49,390 nucleotides of DNA from Cohaesibacter sp. (GTDB lineage Bacteria; Pseudomonadota; Alphaproteobacteria; Rhizobiales; Cohaesibacteraceae), in contig JAOXSG010000422.1 of NCBI GenBank assembly GCA_025800105.1, positions 1 through 49,390 of the forward strand, written 5' to 3'. The notes under the pieces are model-generated. The model was not told the DNA's origin. It was given only the letters and a program-made list of their open reading frames with translations, and did no database searches. Both the position numbers and the translations under genes were made by a program. Positions 1-8,981 of the stretch are shown piece by piece. Position 1 is the first letter of the stretch. Each line of letters starts with the position of its first letter.

Positions 1-228
1 CCAGTCTGGTATCAAGCTGAGCAACTCTTCGAGGAATTCCGGGCTTATTTCCAAATGTGCATTGGGTTGAAAGGCCTCATTCTGATCTGTCTTTGGCTTA
101 CCCGGTCGGACGCGATGGAACATCAAAATAGCGCCGCGCCCACCCAATACCGGCTTTAATAAGGGTATGAGGCCACTGCTGGCGATAAAGCTCAAAATGG
201 AGCGCTGAAACAAACGCTTAAAATTCAT
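1..228 (-). CDS. Polysaccharide deacetylase family protein (N-terminal 76 residues only)
   Basis: Reading the minus strand from an ATG at 228 gives 76 residues open to the window edge. The start is preceded by AGGCAGGA. The translation contains GRGAILMFHRV, the first conserved strand and metal-site region of the NodB/polysaccharide deacetylase fold, followed by NAHLEISPEFLEELL, typical of deacetylases in exopolysaccharide loci. The family removes N-acetyl groups from amino sugars of surface polysaccharides. The gene diverges from the acyltransferase at 428. In Caulobacter a deacetylase (HfsH) and a GNAT (HfsK) both modify holdfast polysaccharide, so this could be the equivalent pair. The catalytic residues further downstream lie outside the window, so activity cannot be judged. 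Confidence 0.75.
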   Translation of the reverse strand, partial: MNFKRLFQRSILSFIASSGLIPLLKPVLGGRGAILMFHRVRPGKPKTDQNEAFQPNAHLEISPEFLEELLSLIPDW

Positions 229-328
229 AAAGTCCTGCCTGAATACCAAAGCCTTATACTTATAATTTTGGACGAAAACTCATCATGTAAAAATACTTTT
301 TTTACCATAGAAACACAATATTGGACAT

Positions 329-340
329 CGTGTTAACACG
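329..340. promoter_or_regulatory. 12-bp perfect palindrome in divergent promoter region
   Basis: CGTGTTAACACG is a perfect palindrome in the AT-rich 199-bp gap between the divergent deacetylase (start 228) and acyltransferase (start 428). A regulator operator is possible, but no consensus I know matches well, so this is a pattern only. Confidence 0.25.
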
Positions 341-427
341 CACCGCAAAGTCTTTACAGTCCACATGATAACAAAAGCAGGTTATATATGATCCCCTCTT
401 TTGGACGGAATTTTGCGGGAGACAAAC

Positions 428-1633
428 ATGCTGGCAAGGCCGGATATATCCATGGAACGTCACTCTGTGACTGATGGCCTGTCTTTAACCATATGGACTG
501 ATCTGGACCAATGCAAACAAGACTGGCTTACACTGGAAGCCAATGGTTCTTTTGGGCCTGTTTTTCAACGCTTTGACTGGCAAAATGCATGGTTTAAAAC
601 ACTCGGTGCCAAACCCTCCATCTCGCCCTGTATCGTAATGGGATATCAAGGGGAAATCCCCGTCTTCGTTCTACCCTTTGCTATCATTTGCCAAAAACTG
701 GTGCGCCGAATTGTCTGGTCTGGTGGCAAACAGAGCAATTTCAATTTTGGACTTTTTGCCACACAGATCGTTCCACTTTTGAAGCATGAGCAAAATCGGG
801 CAGATCTTGCCAAAATAATCTTCACTCACTTGCAAAGCCTTGAATGCGATTTGATTGAGCTGGTGGCCAATCCTTTGCATTGGCAAAATCTGCCCCATCT
901 CTTTGATCACTGCCAAAGTCAGGCCGGAATGACGCCTGCATTCGGGTTTGATTTAACGCCCGGCTTTGAGACCCTATTCAACGACTCCTATCGCAAACGG
1001 ATGCGCAAGAAATTTCGTTGGCAGCGCCGTTTTATGGAAACAGAAGGCCATAGCTGGCGAGTCATTAACAGCAGCAACCCGGCTGATTTTGTTCATTATT
1101 TTGATGCTTTTTATCGACAAAAAAGCGAGCGTTTCAAGAAACTTGGCATTGAGGACATTTTTTCTCAAACCGACGTGCAAGCCTTTCTGGATGCTTTGGC
1201 AAAAAGCACTGATCACAAATCCCCTTCTCTGCCTGTTTTGCATTTCTATGGCTTGGAAGTGAATGGACGACTGATCGCCACATGCGGCGGAGCCAGTCAT
1301 AATGACGTTTTCTCTTCTTATTTCATCAGTTTTGATGAAACCTATCTGCCGCGTCTTTCTGCCGGGGAAATGCTGCTCGGCGAGATGATCCGCCATCGCA
1401 TTGATTTGGGCGATCGCTTTTTTGATATGGGCATGGGGGATGAACGCTATAAGCATCTTTGGTGCGATCAGAGGCTTGATTATTTCACAATCCTCACCCC
1501 TTACAGCCAAAAGGGACGCCTTGCTGCGCTGTCCGCCTCATGTCTGGCAGAAATGAAACGTTTCATTCGCTCCAATCCACGCCTTTGGGCCGGTTATAAA
1601 TGGCTGCGCAAAGCCAAAGCTCGTTTTTTCTAA
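428..1633 (+). CDS. GNAT-family N-acyltransferase, CelD/BcsL type (HfsK-like)
   Basis: A 401-residue protein of the FemAB-like GNAT group found in polysaccharide loci, predicted to transfer an acyl group to an exopolysaccharide sugar. Visible hallmarks are the N-terminal SFGPVFQRFDWQNAWF segment and the C-terminal acyltransferase block (SYRKRMRKKFRW, then HFYGLEVNGRLIAT, then FDMGMGDERYKHLW). No membrane segment or signal peptide is seen, so it should act in the cytoplasm. I chose ATG 428 because GCGGGAGA lies 5-6 bases upstream; a TTG at 401 in the same frame would add nine residues. It is convergent with the Wzc-like gene ending at 1652 and divergent from the deacetylase. The nearest described role is HfsK in holdfast modification. 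Family placement is fairly secure; substrate is inference. Confidence 0.75.
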   Translation: MLARPDISMERHSVTDGLSLTIWTDLDQCKQDWLTLEANGSFGPVFQRFDWQNAWFKTLGAKPSISPCIVMGYQGEIPVFVLPFAIICQKLVRRIVWSGGKQSNFNFGLFATQIVPLLKHEQNRADLAKIIFTHLQSLECDLIELVANPLHWQNLPHLFDHCQSQAGMTPAFGFDLTPGFETLFNDSYRKRMRKKFRWQRRFMETEGHSWRVINSSNPADFVHYFDAFYRQKSERFKKLGIEDIFSQTDVQAFLDALAKSTDHKSPSLPVLHFYGLEVNGRLIATCGGASHNDVFSSYFISFDETYLPRLSAGEMLLGEMIRHRIDLGDRFFDMGMGDERYKHLWCDQRLDYFTILTPYSQKGRLAALSASCLAEMKRFIRSNPRLWAGYKWLRKAKARFF

Positions 1634-1651
1634 GCTCAGAAAAGATCCCTT

Positions 1652-3841
1652 TTACGCCACATCCTGCGTTTCGATGCCGTGATCGCTGGAAATGACGATG
1701 GCAACATCGGCATAGCCAATGGATTTTAGGAATTTACCGATTTCCGCGGCCCCTTCATCGCTTTCCTGCGCCGTCAGCACCAAAGCCAAAGCATTGCTGC
1801 CTGCACTCAAACCTTCAATCACCTCATCATCCTGATAGAAAGGACCGGTATCAACAAGCACGATGTCATAGGCCTCACCAAGCGCCGCAAGAAGGGTCTG
1901 AAACATCTCATTTTGTATATCACTTTGAGCCAGCATACGGCTTCCTGATGGCACCAGATGACTACGGGACAAACGGTCACGATATATCACCTGCGAGAAA
2001 GAAGCCTCACCATCAATCAGATCGCTGACGCCTTCCCAGCCTATATCGGCACTGCCTGCCAGATAGGGATCCGCCAAGGAGACCAGCACCACATTTTTCC
2101 CGACTTGAGAAATCGCCCTCGCCACAGGCTTGGCAGAGCTGACATTCCTTGCTTCTTCACTGGAAGAGAGCATAACCACCCTCGCCTTTCCGGCTCTCAG
2201 ATTTTCAAGCGCCGCTTTGGCAGCAAGCGAAATGACATCATCACGGCTATAACCGGAATTGCGCTCTCTCGTCTCCATCACCATATTGGCAGCCATTCTG
2301 GTGACATCTGCTTCATTCGACCAATTGCGCGCTTGGGCTGACGCCGGATTTACCCGACTGCCCCTCTCACTTTGTGGGCTGGCATATCCATGGTTCGCAT
2401 GATCATAAGTGCCCGGAGGCAAGGCTGTGGCATCCTGCGGCAAGTCCTGTCTATGCTCCACAGGCTTAAACACAGAGCCAGAAAAGAAAGCCCTAAACAT
2501 CACCAATACAACACCAATCAAAAAAGTTCCGATCGCTGCAACAATTGACTTGGCTATGGTATTTTTCGGCAAAGGTTCTGATGGCACGGTAGCGCGCGCG
2601 ATGATCCGCGCATCCGGGGTGACAAATTCCGGGTTTTGTAGCGACAAAGCCTCGCGATAGCGAGCCAAAAAGCTTTCCAGTAATTGACGCTGCGCTGTTG
2701 CCTCGCGCTCCAAGGCGCGCAATTTGATCGATTGCTCATTCACCCCCGCCACATCCACTTTCAAGCGGTTTAAATCTTGCAAAAGCCCCTTTTCTCTGGC
2801 GGCAGCCACTCTTGCGTCATTTTCCAGCCCTTGCAAAATATTACGCACCTCGGCACGCAAGGCATTTTGCGTCTGGGTCAATTGAGTTTTCAAAGCTTTG
2901 ATGCGCGGATGGGCTGGCAACAAAGTGGCGGAGAGTTCGGCAATCTGTCCACGTTGGGCCAGTTCCTGTTCTTTCAAGCGCTGAATCAAGGGGTTAGACG
3001 CCACTTCTGTTGCGCTTTCTGCGGACACCCCATCTTTCAGCAAAGCCCGCACACGACTTGCCCGTGCTTGCGCTTCCGTTTTTTCGCTTCTGACGCGAGC
3101 CAATTGCGCATTGGCATCAGATAAGCGTTGCTCAATCAGGGTATCAGACCCGTCCCCTGCGGTTTGCAACAAGTCCGATGTGGAACGAAAGGCCTCGACT
3201 TTTGATTCCGCCACCCGCACCCGGTCACGCAATTTGGCAATTTCGGTTTCCAGCAACCGCGTCGCATCCTTGGTATTTTCAACCTTGGCATTGCGCTGCA
3301 AATGGCGGTAATCCTCAATCACAGCATTGACAATATCTGCCGCCATCCCCGCTTTTAACGAGCTATAGCGCACAGAGATAACACGGGTCATATCAACCGC
3401 TTCGATATTTAAGCGCTTGGCAAAATTCTCCAGAGCCAATTCCTTGGCATCCTTACCGCCACCAAGGCCAAGCAAGCCGGACAAGAGCGAGCCTTCCTGC
3501 AATTCCGGCGCATCAATAATGCCGAGCTTGTCAATCACCCGCGAGGCCAAATCACGACTGGTCAAAACCTGAATTTGAGAGGCAAACATGGCTTCGTCAG
3601 CGCTGGCCACCGGCAATGGACTATCAACAGAAGAGCGGGCAAACCCGGCATCTTGCGGAGCAATCAGCAATCTGGCATCTGCGCTATAATTGGCTTGCTG
3701 GACAAAAATCAACAGCCCAACCAGAACAGCCATAACAGCAGAGGCACCCAAAAGCGTCCATTTGGCATCATATAATGTTGCCATCAGAGCCTTTAGGTCC
3801 AGTTCCACTTCTGCATTATGGCTGACGCGAGACGAATTCAT
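1652..3841 (-). CDS. Wzc/ExoP/HfsA-like polysaccharide co-polymerase with degenerate ATPase domain
   Basis: A 729-residue inner-membrane chain-length determinant. After an N-terminal stretch comes one membrane span (WTLLGASAVMAVLVGLLIF), a large periplasmic Wzz/GNVR coiled-coil region, a second span (SIVAAIGTFLIGVVLVMF) and a cytoplasmic BY-kinase-like domain. That domain keeps a Walker-B-like strand (YDIVLVDTGPF), but where a GxxGxGKT/S P-loop should be it has SSSEEARNVSSAKP. There is no tyrosine-rich tail. It therefore looks like a structural pseudo-kinase that pairs with the exporter rather than an active tyrosine kinase. Start 3841 is supported by GGAGAAG seven bases upstream; the open frame extends to 3895. 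It diverges from the Wza-like lipoprotein at 4047. Confidence 0.85.
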   Translation of the reverse strand: MNSSRVSHNAEVELDLKALMATLYDAKWTLLGASAVMAVLVGLLIFVQQANYSADARLLIAPQDAGFARSSVDSPLPVASADEAMFASQIQVLTSRDLASRVIDKLGIIDAPELQEGSLLSGLLGLGGGKDAKELALENFAKRLNIEAVDMTRVISVRYSSLKAGMAADIVNAVIEDYRHLQRNAKVENTKDATRLLETEIAKLRDRVRVAESKVEAFRSTSDLLQTAGDGSDTLIEQRLSDANAQLARVRSEKTEAQARASRVRALLKDGVSAESATEVASNPLIQRLKEQELAQRGQIAELSATLLPAHPRIKALKTQLTQTQNALRAEVRNILQGLENDARVAAAREKGLLQDLNRLKVDVAGVNEQSIKLRALEREATAQRQLLESFLARYREALSLQNPEFVTPDARIIARATVPSEPLPKNTIAKSIVAAIGTFLIGVVLVMFRAFFSGSVFKPVEHRQDLPQDATALPPGTYDHANHGYASPQSERGSRVNPASAQARNWSNEADVTRMAANMVMETRERNSGYSRDDVISLAAKAALENLRAGKARVVMLSSSEEARNVSSAKPVARAISQVGKNVVLVSLADPYLAGSADIGWEGVSDLIDGEASFSQVIYRDRLSRSHLVPSGSRMLAQSDIQNEMFQTLLAALGEAYDIVLVDTGPFYQDDEVIEGLSAGSNALALVLTAQESDEGAAEIGKFLKSIGYADVAIVISSDHGIETQDVA

Positions 3842-3993
3842 TGCCACTTCTCCGCATGTAATCTTCGTCTGATCCTGCCAAAACATGGTAAGCAAGGCGT
3901 TAATGGCCTCAATATTTTCTTATTAAGACGCCCAGACCCCTTCTTTAATCCCTGTTCTTTTTTACCCGAAAGCAAAGCTGATTTTACGCTTAA

Positions 3994-4001
3994 TTAACCA
4001 T
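3994..4001 (+). promoter_or_regulatory. Possible CtrA-type site in divergent polysaccharide promoter
   Basis: TTAACCAT lies about 46 bases before the exporter gene and 150 bases before the divergent Wzc-like gene. It matches the short CtrA-associated motif described in Caulobacter and relatives, and holdfast-type genes are often cell-cycle controlled. An 8-mer is weak evidence, and the rest of the TTAA-N7-TTAA form is not present. Confidence 0.25.
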
Positions 4002-4046
4002 AAATCCTGTTTGTTATAAGGACTATTCAGCACACGAGTCGGACGT

Positions 4047-4604
4047 ATGATTATTCGTTTTTTCCTTTTCATGGCCCTTGCTATTGGTCTTGGTGCCTGT
4101 TCCAGTTACAAACCCGCCGGAGATGCCTTGCACAAATCTCTGATTGGGCCTTACCAGCTGGATTCCGGTGACCGGGTACGGCTGATTGTCTATGATCAGG
4201 AAAATCTCAACAACGACTATACTGTTGATCAATCAGGATATATTTCTGTCCCATTGATCGGAAATGTTGTCGCCAGAGGCCGCCATACAGCGGAATTGTC
4301 TGCCGAAATTGCCACCCGCCTGCAAAATGGGTTTGTGCGGGACCCTGACGTCTCTGTCGAAATCGCCCAATATCGCCCCTTTTTCATCATGGGTGAAGTG
4401 GCCAATGCCGGGCAATATGCCTATGTCACCGGCATGACCGTTCAAACCGCTGTTGCCATCTCTGGGGGCTTTACCCCACGCGCAAAACAACGCCATGTCG
4501 ATATCACGCGCCAAATTAACGGTAAAATCATAACCGGTCGGGTAAGCTTAACGGACCCGGTACGGCCAGGTGATACGATCTATGTGCGAGAGCGGCTTTT
4601 CTAA
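4047..4604 (+). CDS. Polysaccharide export outer-membrane lipoprotein, Wza/HfsD-like
   Basis: A 185-residue secreted lipoprotein. The signal peptide MIIRFFLFMALAIGLGAC ends in an LGAC lipobox with cysteine at 18. A Poly_export (PES) domain follows (YQLDSGDRVRLIVYDQENLNNDY, read in parts; then QSGYISVPLIGNV), then an SLBB-like repeat (YRPFFIMGEVANAGQYAYV) ending in GDTIYVRERLF. It is shorter than E. coli Wza (about 380 residues) and resembles the compact exporters of rhizobial EPS loci, which lack extra SLBB domains and the C-terminal amphipathic helix. It should form the outer-membrane or periplasmic part of the export channel with the Wzc-like protein. It leads a plus-strand run with the GT4, sugar transferase and polymerase genes. 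Confidence 0.88.
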   Translation: MIIRFFLFMALAIGLGACSSYKPAGDALHKSLIGPYQLDSGDRVRLIVYDQENLNNDYTVDQSGYISVPLIGNVVARGRHTAELSAEIATRLQNGFVRDPDVSVEIAQYRPFFIMGEVANAGQYAYVTGMTVQTAVAISGGFTPRAKQRHVDITRQINGKIITGRVSLTDPVRPGDTIYVRERLF

Positions 4605-4652
4605 GGCTTTCAATCATCGCTTGTACAGGGTGGTTGACAACAGGAGCCCTGA

Positions 4653-5843
4653 ATGACCACAGTCAAAAAATTGCGCATCGTACATTGTGTACGTTCACCA
4701 TTTGGTGGCATTTTTCGACATATTCTTGATCTTGCCCATCAGCAACATCTTGATGGTCATGATGTCGGCCTCGTGCTGGACAGCGAGACCTGTAGCGCCT
4801 TTGAGCAGGCAAAAATTGATGCTGAAGCGGCCAGCCTGACCCTTGGTGTTCACAAATTTCCAATCAAACGCAATATCGGCATCGGCGATATCCTTGCTTT
4901 TGGGCGCATGTATAAAGCCTTGCGCGCAATGAAACCCGACATCGTGCATACCCATGGCGCAAAAGGCGGCGCTTTGGGCCGCAGCGTTGCTTCCTTTTTG
5001 CCAACCAAGCCAGGGCGTCTCTATTGCCCCCATGGTGGCAGCTTGCATTATGCGAAACACAGCCTGAAGGGCAGACTCTTCTTTGCCCTTGAAAAACGTC
5101 TGGAGCGATTGAGCGATTCCCTTGTTTTCGTATCAGAATATGAGATGCGCTCTTATTTTGCCAAGGTTGGACAACCCAAAGTCGGCTGGACGCTGGCCTA
5201 TAATGGATTGCGCGATCATGAATTCAACCCCATCCCCGTAACTGCACAAACCTCTTATGACTTTTTGATGATTGGGCAATTGCGGGATCTGAAAGGGCCA
5301 GACCTTTTCATCAAAGCTCTCAAGGCCCTGCATGATTGCAATCAAAAGGCCACAGCCCTGATTGTCGGATCGGGCGAAGATGAAGACAAATATCGGCAAA
5401 TGGTCTCAACGTATGGGCTTGAAAAGCATGTGACATTTTCTGCTCCCATGCCAGCAGCAGATGCCTTTGCCAAGGCCCATTGCGTTGTTGTGCCCTCGCG
5501 CGCCGAATCCATGCCTTATATCGTTTTGGAAGCCATTGGCGCCCATAAACCGATCATTGCCACAGATGTTGGCGGCATACCTGAAATTTTTGGTGAACAA
5601 GCGCATTTGCTGGTGCCAAGCGATGATGTTGAGGCATTACGCAAAGCCATGCTTTCCAAGTTGGAAAGCCGGGAATTGGCACAAACGCAAGCCACGCATC
5701 TGGTCGAGCAAATCAAAGCAGGCTTTTCGCTGGAAGTTATGAATCGCGCCATTCTGGACGAATATCACCGTATCTTGCGCAACCGCCCTGCTATTAACCA
5801 TGCATTAACGACGAAATCCGAAAAGGTCAAAACCGCAGCCTGA
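4653..5843 (+). CDS. Glycosyltransferase family 4 (GT-B fold)
   Basis: A 396-residue cytoplasmic glycosyltransferase. The N-terminal Rossmann half starts LRIVHCVRSPFGGIFRHILDL, with the glycine-rich acceptor loop of GT4 enzymes. The C-terminal half carries FLMIGQLRDLKGPDLFIKAL and the EX7E-type donor motif in PSRAESMPYIVLEAIG. The retaining mechanism and nucleotide-sugar donor are inferred from the family. The gene follows the exporter by 48 bases and precedes the polyprenyl-phosphate sugar transferase by 89, consistent with one operon. It probably adds a sugar to the lipid-linked repeat unit; donor and linkage cannot be read from sequence. Confidence 0.85.
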   Translation: MTTVKKLRIVHCVRSPFGGIFRHILDLAHQQHLDGHDVGLVLDSETCSAFEQAKIDAEAASLTLGVHKFPIKRNIGIGDILAFGRMYKALRAMKPDIVHTHGAKGGALGRSVASFLPTKPGRLYCPHGGSLHYAKHSLKGRLFFALEKRLERLSDSLVFVSEYEMRSYFAKVGQPKVGWTLAYNGLRDHEFNPIPVTAQTSYDFLMIGQLRDLKGPDLFIKALKALHDCNQKATALIVGSGEDEDKYRQMVSTYGLEKHVTFSAPMPAADAFAKAHCVVVPSRAESMPYIVLEAIGAHKPIIATDVGGIPEIFGEQAHLLVPSDDVEALRKAMLSKLESRELAQTQATHLVEQIKAGFSLEVMNRAILDEYHRILRNRPAINHALTTKSEKVKTAA

Positions 5844-5932
5844 TTTTTGATCAGTTAAGTCTTTTTCAGCATGAGATAGCTAAGCTATTTTCCGGGACGA
5901 CAAATATAAAAATCGGAAAACGGTATTAAGCA

Positions 5933-7468
5933 ATGCAGGGTTTGGATCCAAGAGCAGTCTATACGTCAAGTGCAGTCCTTGCGTCTTCTGAAGATGAGCC
6001 TCAAGGCAAAAATCATCAAATCACTGAGATGGCTCGCGAGGTTGCCTCGGAATTTGCCTCCACCACCTATGCCCCGATGATGGTACGTGGCGTGATTCAG
6101 ATGATTGATATTGCGCTGATTGCCCTTGCCGGGATCGCAGCTTTGCATTTTGCCAGTGATAGTCTGTTTCCCAATATGCTGTATCCGCTGGGTTATTCCA
6201 TTCTTGGCGGCTTGTTATTTGTCCTCTTCATGCTCTCAGCTGACAGCTATAATATGAGCATGATGCATAGTTTCTCCCCACAAATTGGAAAAATTGTCGG
6301 GGCTTGGGCGCTGGTTATTATCCTTGGCATCATGATCAACTTTTTCATGGATACCGGCTTTGAGGCTTATCGCGGCTGGTTAGGGGCCTGGTTTGCCGCT
6401 GGCATTGGCAGTATTGTGGTTATGCGCGGTGTGCAAGCCATTATCGTGCGCCGCTGGAAAGAAGAAGGCAGACTGGAGCGCCGTGCGGTGATCGTTGGCG
6501 GCGGCCAACCGGCAGCAGATATTATTTCCACGCTCGAAAGTCAGGAAGCCAATGACATTCGCATTTGCGGGATTTTTGATGACCGTGACGATGCACGCTC
6601 CCCTGCTCTTGTCTCTGGCTATCCCAAATTGGGTACAGTGGATGATCTGGTGGAATTTGCCCGCCTTTGCAAAATCGACATGCTGATCGTTACCATTCCT
6701 GTCACCGCAGAAAATCGCGTCTTGCAGATGCTGCATAAATTATGGGTTTTGCCGCTGGATATTCATTTAAGTGCGCATATGAACAAAATGCAGTTTCGCC
6801 GCCGCACCTATAGCTATGTTGGCAAATTGCCCACGGTTCCGATTTTTGCCAAGCCAATTGCCAATTGGGGCTCTATGTTCAAGCGCATTTTTGATGTGAT
6901 TGTCTCAATTCTGGCCATCATCCTGCTCTCCCCTATTCTGATTGCAACAGCCATTGCCGTGAAGCTGGACAGCGCCGGGCCTGTTCTGTTCCGCCAAAAG
7001 CGTGTTGGCTTTAACAATGAACAAGTGATGGTCTATAAATTCCGCTCGCTCTATCACAATCAGTCAGACCAGAAAGCGGCAAAATCCGTTACAAAGAATG
7101 ACAGTCGCGTGACCAAGGTCGGGCGCTTCATTCGCCGCACATCCATTGATGAATTGCCGCAATTGTTCAATGTCTTGACGGGCACTCTCTCGCTTGTTGG
7201 ACCGCGCCCCCATGTTCCGCATCAGGCCACAAACAACAAATTGTTTGAAGAAGTGGCCGATGGCTATATGGCACGCCATAAAGTCAAACCGGGCATTACC
7301 GGCTGGGCGCAGATCAATGGATGGCGTGGCGAGATTGATGACGACAACAAGCTCAAGCAGCGTGTCGAACATGACATTTACTATATCGAGAATTGGTCTC
7401 TGGCGCTGGATCTCTATATTCTGGCAAGCACGCCCTTCAAAATCATCAATCAGGATGGGGCTTATTAA
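5933..7468 (+). CDS. Undecaprenyl-phosphate sugar-1-phosphate transferase (WbaP/WcaJ/UppE/HfsE family)
   Basis: A 511-residue polyprenyl-phosphate hexose-1-phosphate transferase that starts repeat-unit assembly on the inner membrane. The N-terminal half has about four membrane spans and a CoA-binding-like Rossmann region (RRAVIVGGGQPAADIISTL). The C-terminal catalytic part starts at KRIFDVIVSILAIILL and has the re-entrant helix with LSPIL, then VLFRQKRVGFN, VYKFRSL, TSIDELPQLFNVL, LVGPRPH and KPGITGWAQINGWRG. Length and layout match the long WcaJ-type subfamily. It sits two bases before the polymerase gene. Sugar specificity (glucose, galactose or other) is not determinable here. Its orthologues are UppE in Agrobacterium-type and HfsE in Caulobacter-type adhesin loci. 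Confidence 0.92.
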   Translation: MQGLDPRAVYTSSAVLASSEDEPQGKNHQITEMAREVASEFASTTYAPMMVRGVIQMIDIALIALAGIAALHFASDSLFPNMLYPLGYSILGGLLFVLFMLSADSYNMSMMHSFSPQIGKIVGAWALVIILGIMINFFMDTGFEAYRGWLGAWFAAGIGSIVVMRGVQAIIVRRWKEEGRLERRAVIVGGGQPAADIISTLESQEANDIRICGIFDDRDDARSPALVSGYPKLGTVDDLVEFARLCKIDMLIVTIPVTAENRVLQMLHKLWVLPLDIHLSAHMNKMQFRRRTYSYVGKLPTVPIFAKPIANWGSMFKRIFDVIVSILAIILLSPILIATAIAVKLDSAGPVLFRQKRVGFNNEQVMVYKFRSLYHNQSDQKAAKSVTKNDSRVTKVGRFIRRTSIDELPQLFNVLTGTLSLVGPRPHVPHQATNNKLFEEVADGYMARHKVKPGITGWAQINGWRGEIDDDNKLKQRVEHDIYYIENWSLALDLYILASTPFKIINQDGAY

Positions 7469-7470
7469 AG

Positions 7471-8817
7471 ATGACCAGCAGCGCACTTGCCCCTTTGGCG
7501 ACGGGTCGCCTGGCATGGCCAAGTGCGCCCGCCTGGAAGCAACATTTTGCGGCCTTTGCCCTGTCAGCTTCAGTCTTTTGCTCCGGCTTTGTGATCAATG
7601 AGCCCTCCCCTTACGAATTTGCCATGGTGGCCTTGATCGGGATTTGGGCATTCATTGATCTCAAGATCAACCGCTATATCCTGCCGCTTGTTGGATTGAT
7701 GGTGCTGTTCATTGCCGGTGGGGTTTTCTCAATCACACAATCGAGCATCATCGACCACGAACCGCTTTACATGGCGGTATCGGCCTTTTTGGCTTTCACC
7801 TCGATTTTCTTTGCCGCCATTATCAGCCAAAAGCCGGTTCATTATACGACGCGCATTTACAAAGCCTATGTTGCTGCGGCTGTTGTCACGGCGATTTTGG
7901 GGATTATCGGCTATTTCGGCGCCTTGCCCGGTTTTGAGATTTTTACCCGCAATGCGCGCGCCATGGGCGCGTTTCAAGACCCCAATGTTTTTGGCCCTTA
8001 TCTGGTCTTGCCCTTCATCTTTATGATGGTCAGTATTTTGAAGAACCCTCCCTCAAAAGCGCTGATTCTGCTGCCCATTTTTGGCATTCTCGCCATTGGT
8101 ATTTTGCTCAGCTTTTCACGCGCCGCTTGGGGGCTGGCTGTCTTTTCAACCCTTGGCGCCTCGCTTTTGTTTTTGGTCACAACACGCTCCACCAAAATCC
8201 GGGCGCGCATTCTGGTTTATCTGCTGATCGGCGCAGGCCTGATGGCTTTAGGGCTTGTGGTGGCCTTGAGCATTGATGAAGTGCGCGAGCTGTTGCTGCA
8301 ACGCTTCACCTTGCGCCAAAATTATGACAATACCCGCTTTGCAACCCATGCCGCCGGTTTTGCCGCAGCTTGGACCCATCCTTTGGGATTTGGCGCGCTG
8401 GAATTTGGCCCTTTATTTGGGCAGGATCCGCACAATATCTATCTAAAATCTCTGGTGGCCTATGGCTGGCTGGGCCTGATTGCTTATCTGGGCATGATCA
8501 TCACCACCTTTCTTGCCGCTTTCCCTCTGCTGTTCCGCACCCGCCCATGGCAGCTTTTGTTGCAATGCGCTTTTGTGGTCTGGCTGGGCCATATTCTAAT
8601 TGCACAGGTGATTGATATTGACCATTGGCGGCATGTTTATATGTTGTTTGGCTTCATTTGGGGCTTTATCGGTGCAGAATATCTGACCCGCCGCACAGAA
8701 AGAGCGACGGCACAAAGCCCTGATCTGTCATCCACTTACGCACAAACGCCCATAACTGCCATCACGCCATCCCATCATGCAGACAGATCTGCTCCCCCCC
8801 GCGTCCTGACCTTTTAA
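7471..8817 (+). CDS. O-antigen ligase/polymerase family membrane protein (Wzy/HfsC-like)
   Basis: A 448-residue integral membrane protein with about ten hydrophobic spans. The Wzy_C-type region carries the conserved RNARAMGAFQDPNVFGPYL, ILLSFSRAAWG and THPLGFGALEFGPLFGQDPHNIYL segments of the O-antigen ligase/polymerase superfamily. It should polymerise lipid-linked repeat units on the periplasmic face before export. The ATG at 7471, two bases after the previous stop, is preferred over an upstream in-frame start at 7393 inside the sugar transferase. It is the last gene of the plus-strand run, followed by a weak hairpin (around 8834-8850) and then tRNA-Pro. Ligase and polymerase cannot be told apart by eye; the absence of LPS genes favours polymerase. 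Confidence 0.85.
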   Translation: MTSSALAPLATGRLAWPSAPAWKQHFAAFALSASVFCSGFVINEPSPYEFAMVALIGIWAFIDLKINRYILPLVGLMVLFIAGGVFSITQSSIIDHEPLYMAVSAFLAFTSIFFAAIISQKPVHYTTRIYKAYVAAAVVTAILGIIGYFGALPGFEIFTRNARAMGAFQDPNVFGPYLVLPFIFMMVSILKNPPSKALILLPIFGILAIGILLSFSRAAWGLAVFSTLGASLLFLVTTRSTKIRARILVYLLIGAGLMALGLVVALSIDEVRELLLQRFTLRQNYDNTRFATHAAGFAAAWTHPLGFGALEFGPLFGQDPHNIYLKSLVAYGWLGLIAYLGMIITTFLAAFPLLFRTRPWQLLLQCAFVVWLGHILIAQVIDIDHWRHVYMLFGFIWGFIGAEYLTRRTERATAQSPDLSSTYAQTPITAITPSHHADRSAPPRVLTF

Positions 8818-8904
8818 GCGCGTTATAAAGCTTGAGGATAATTCCTCTTTATGACGGCGTAGTTTGTTGCATGATTGTCTTATAGGGCCTATATAACACT
8901 CAGT

Positions 8905-8981
<77 letters not shown>

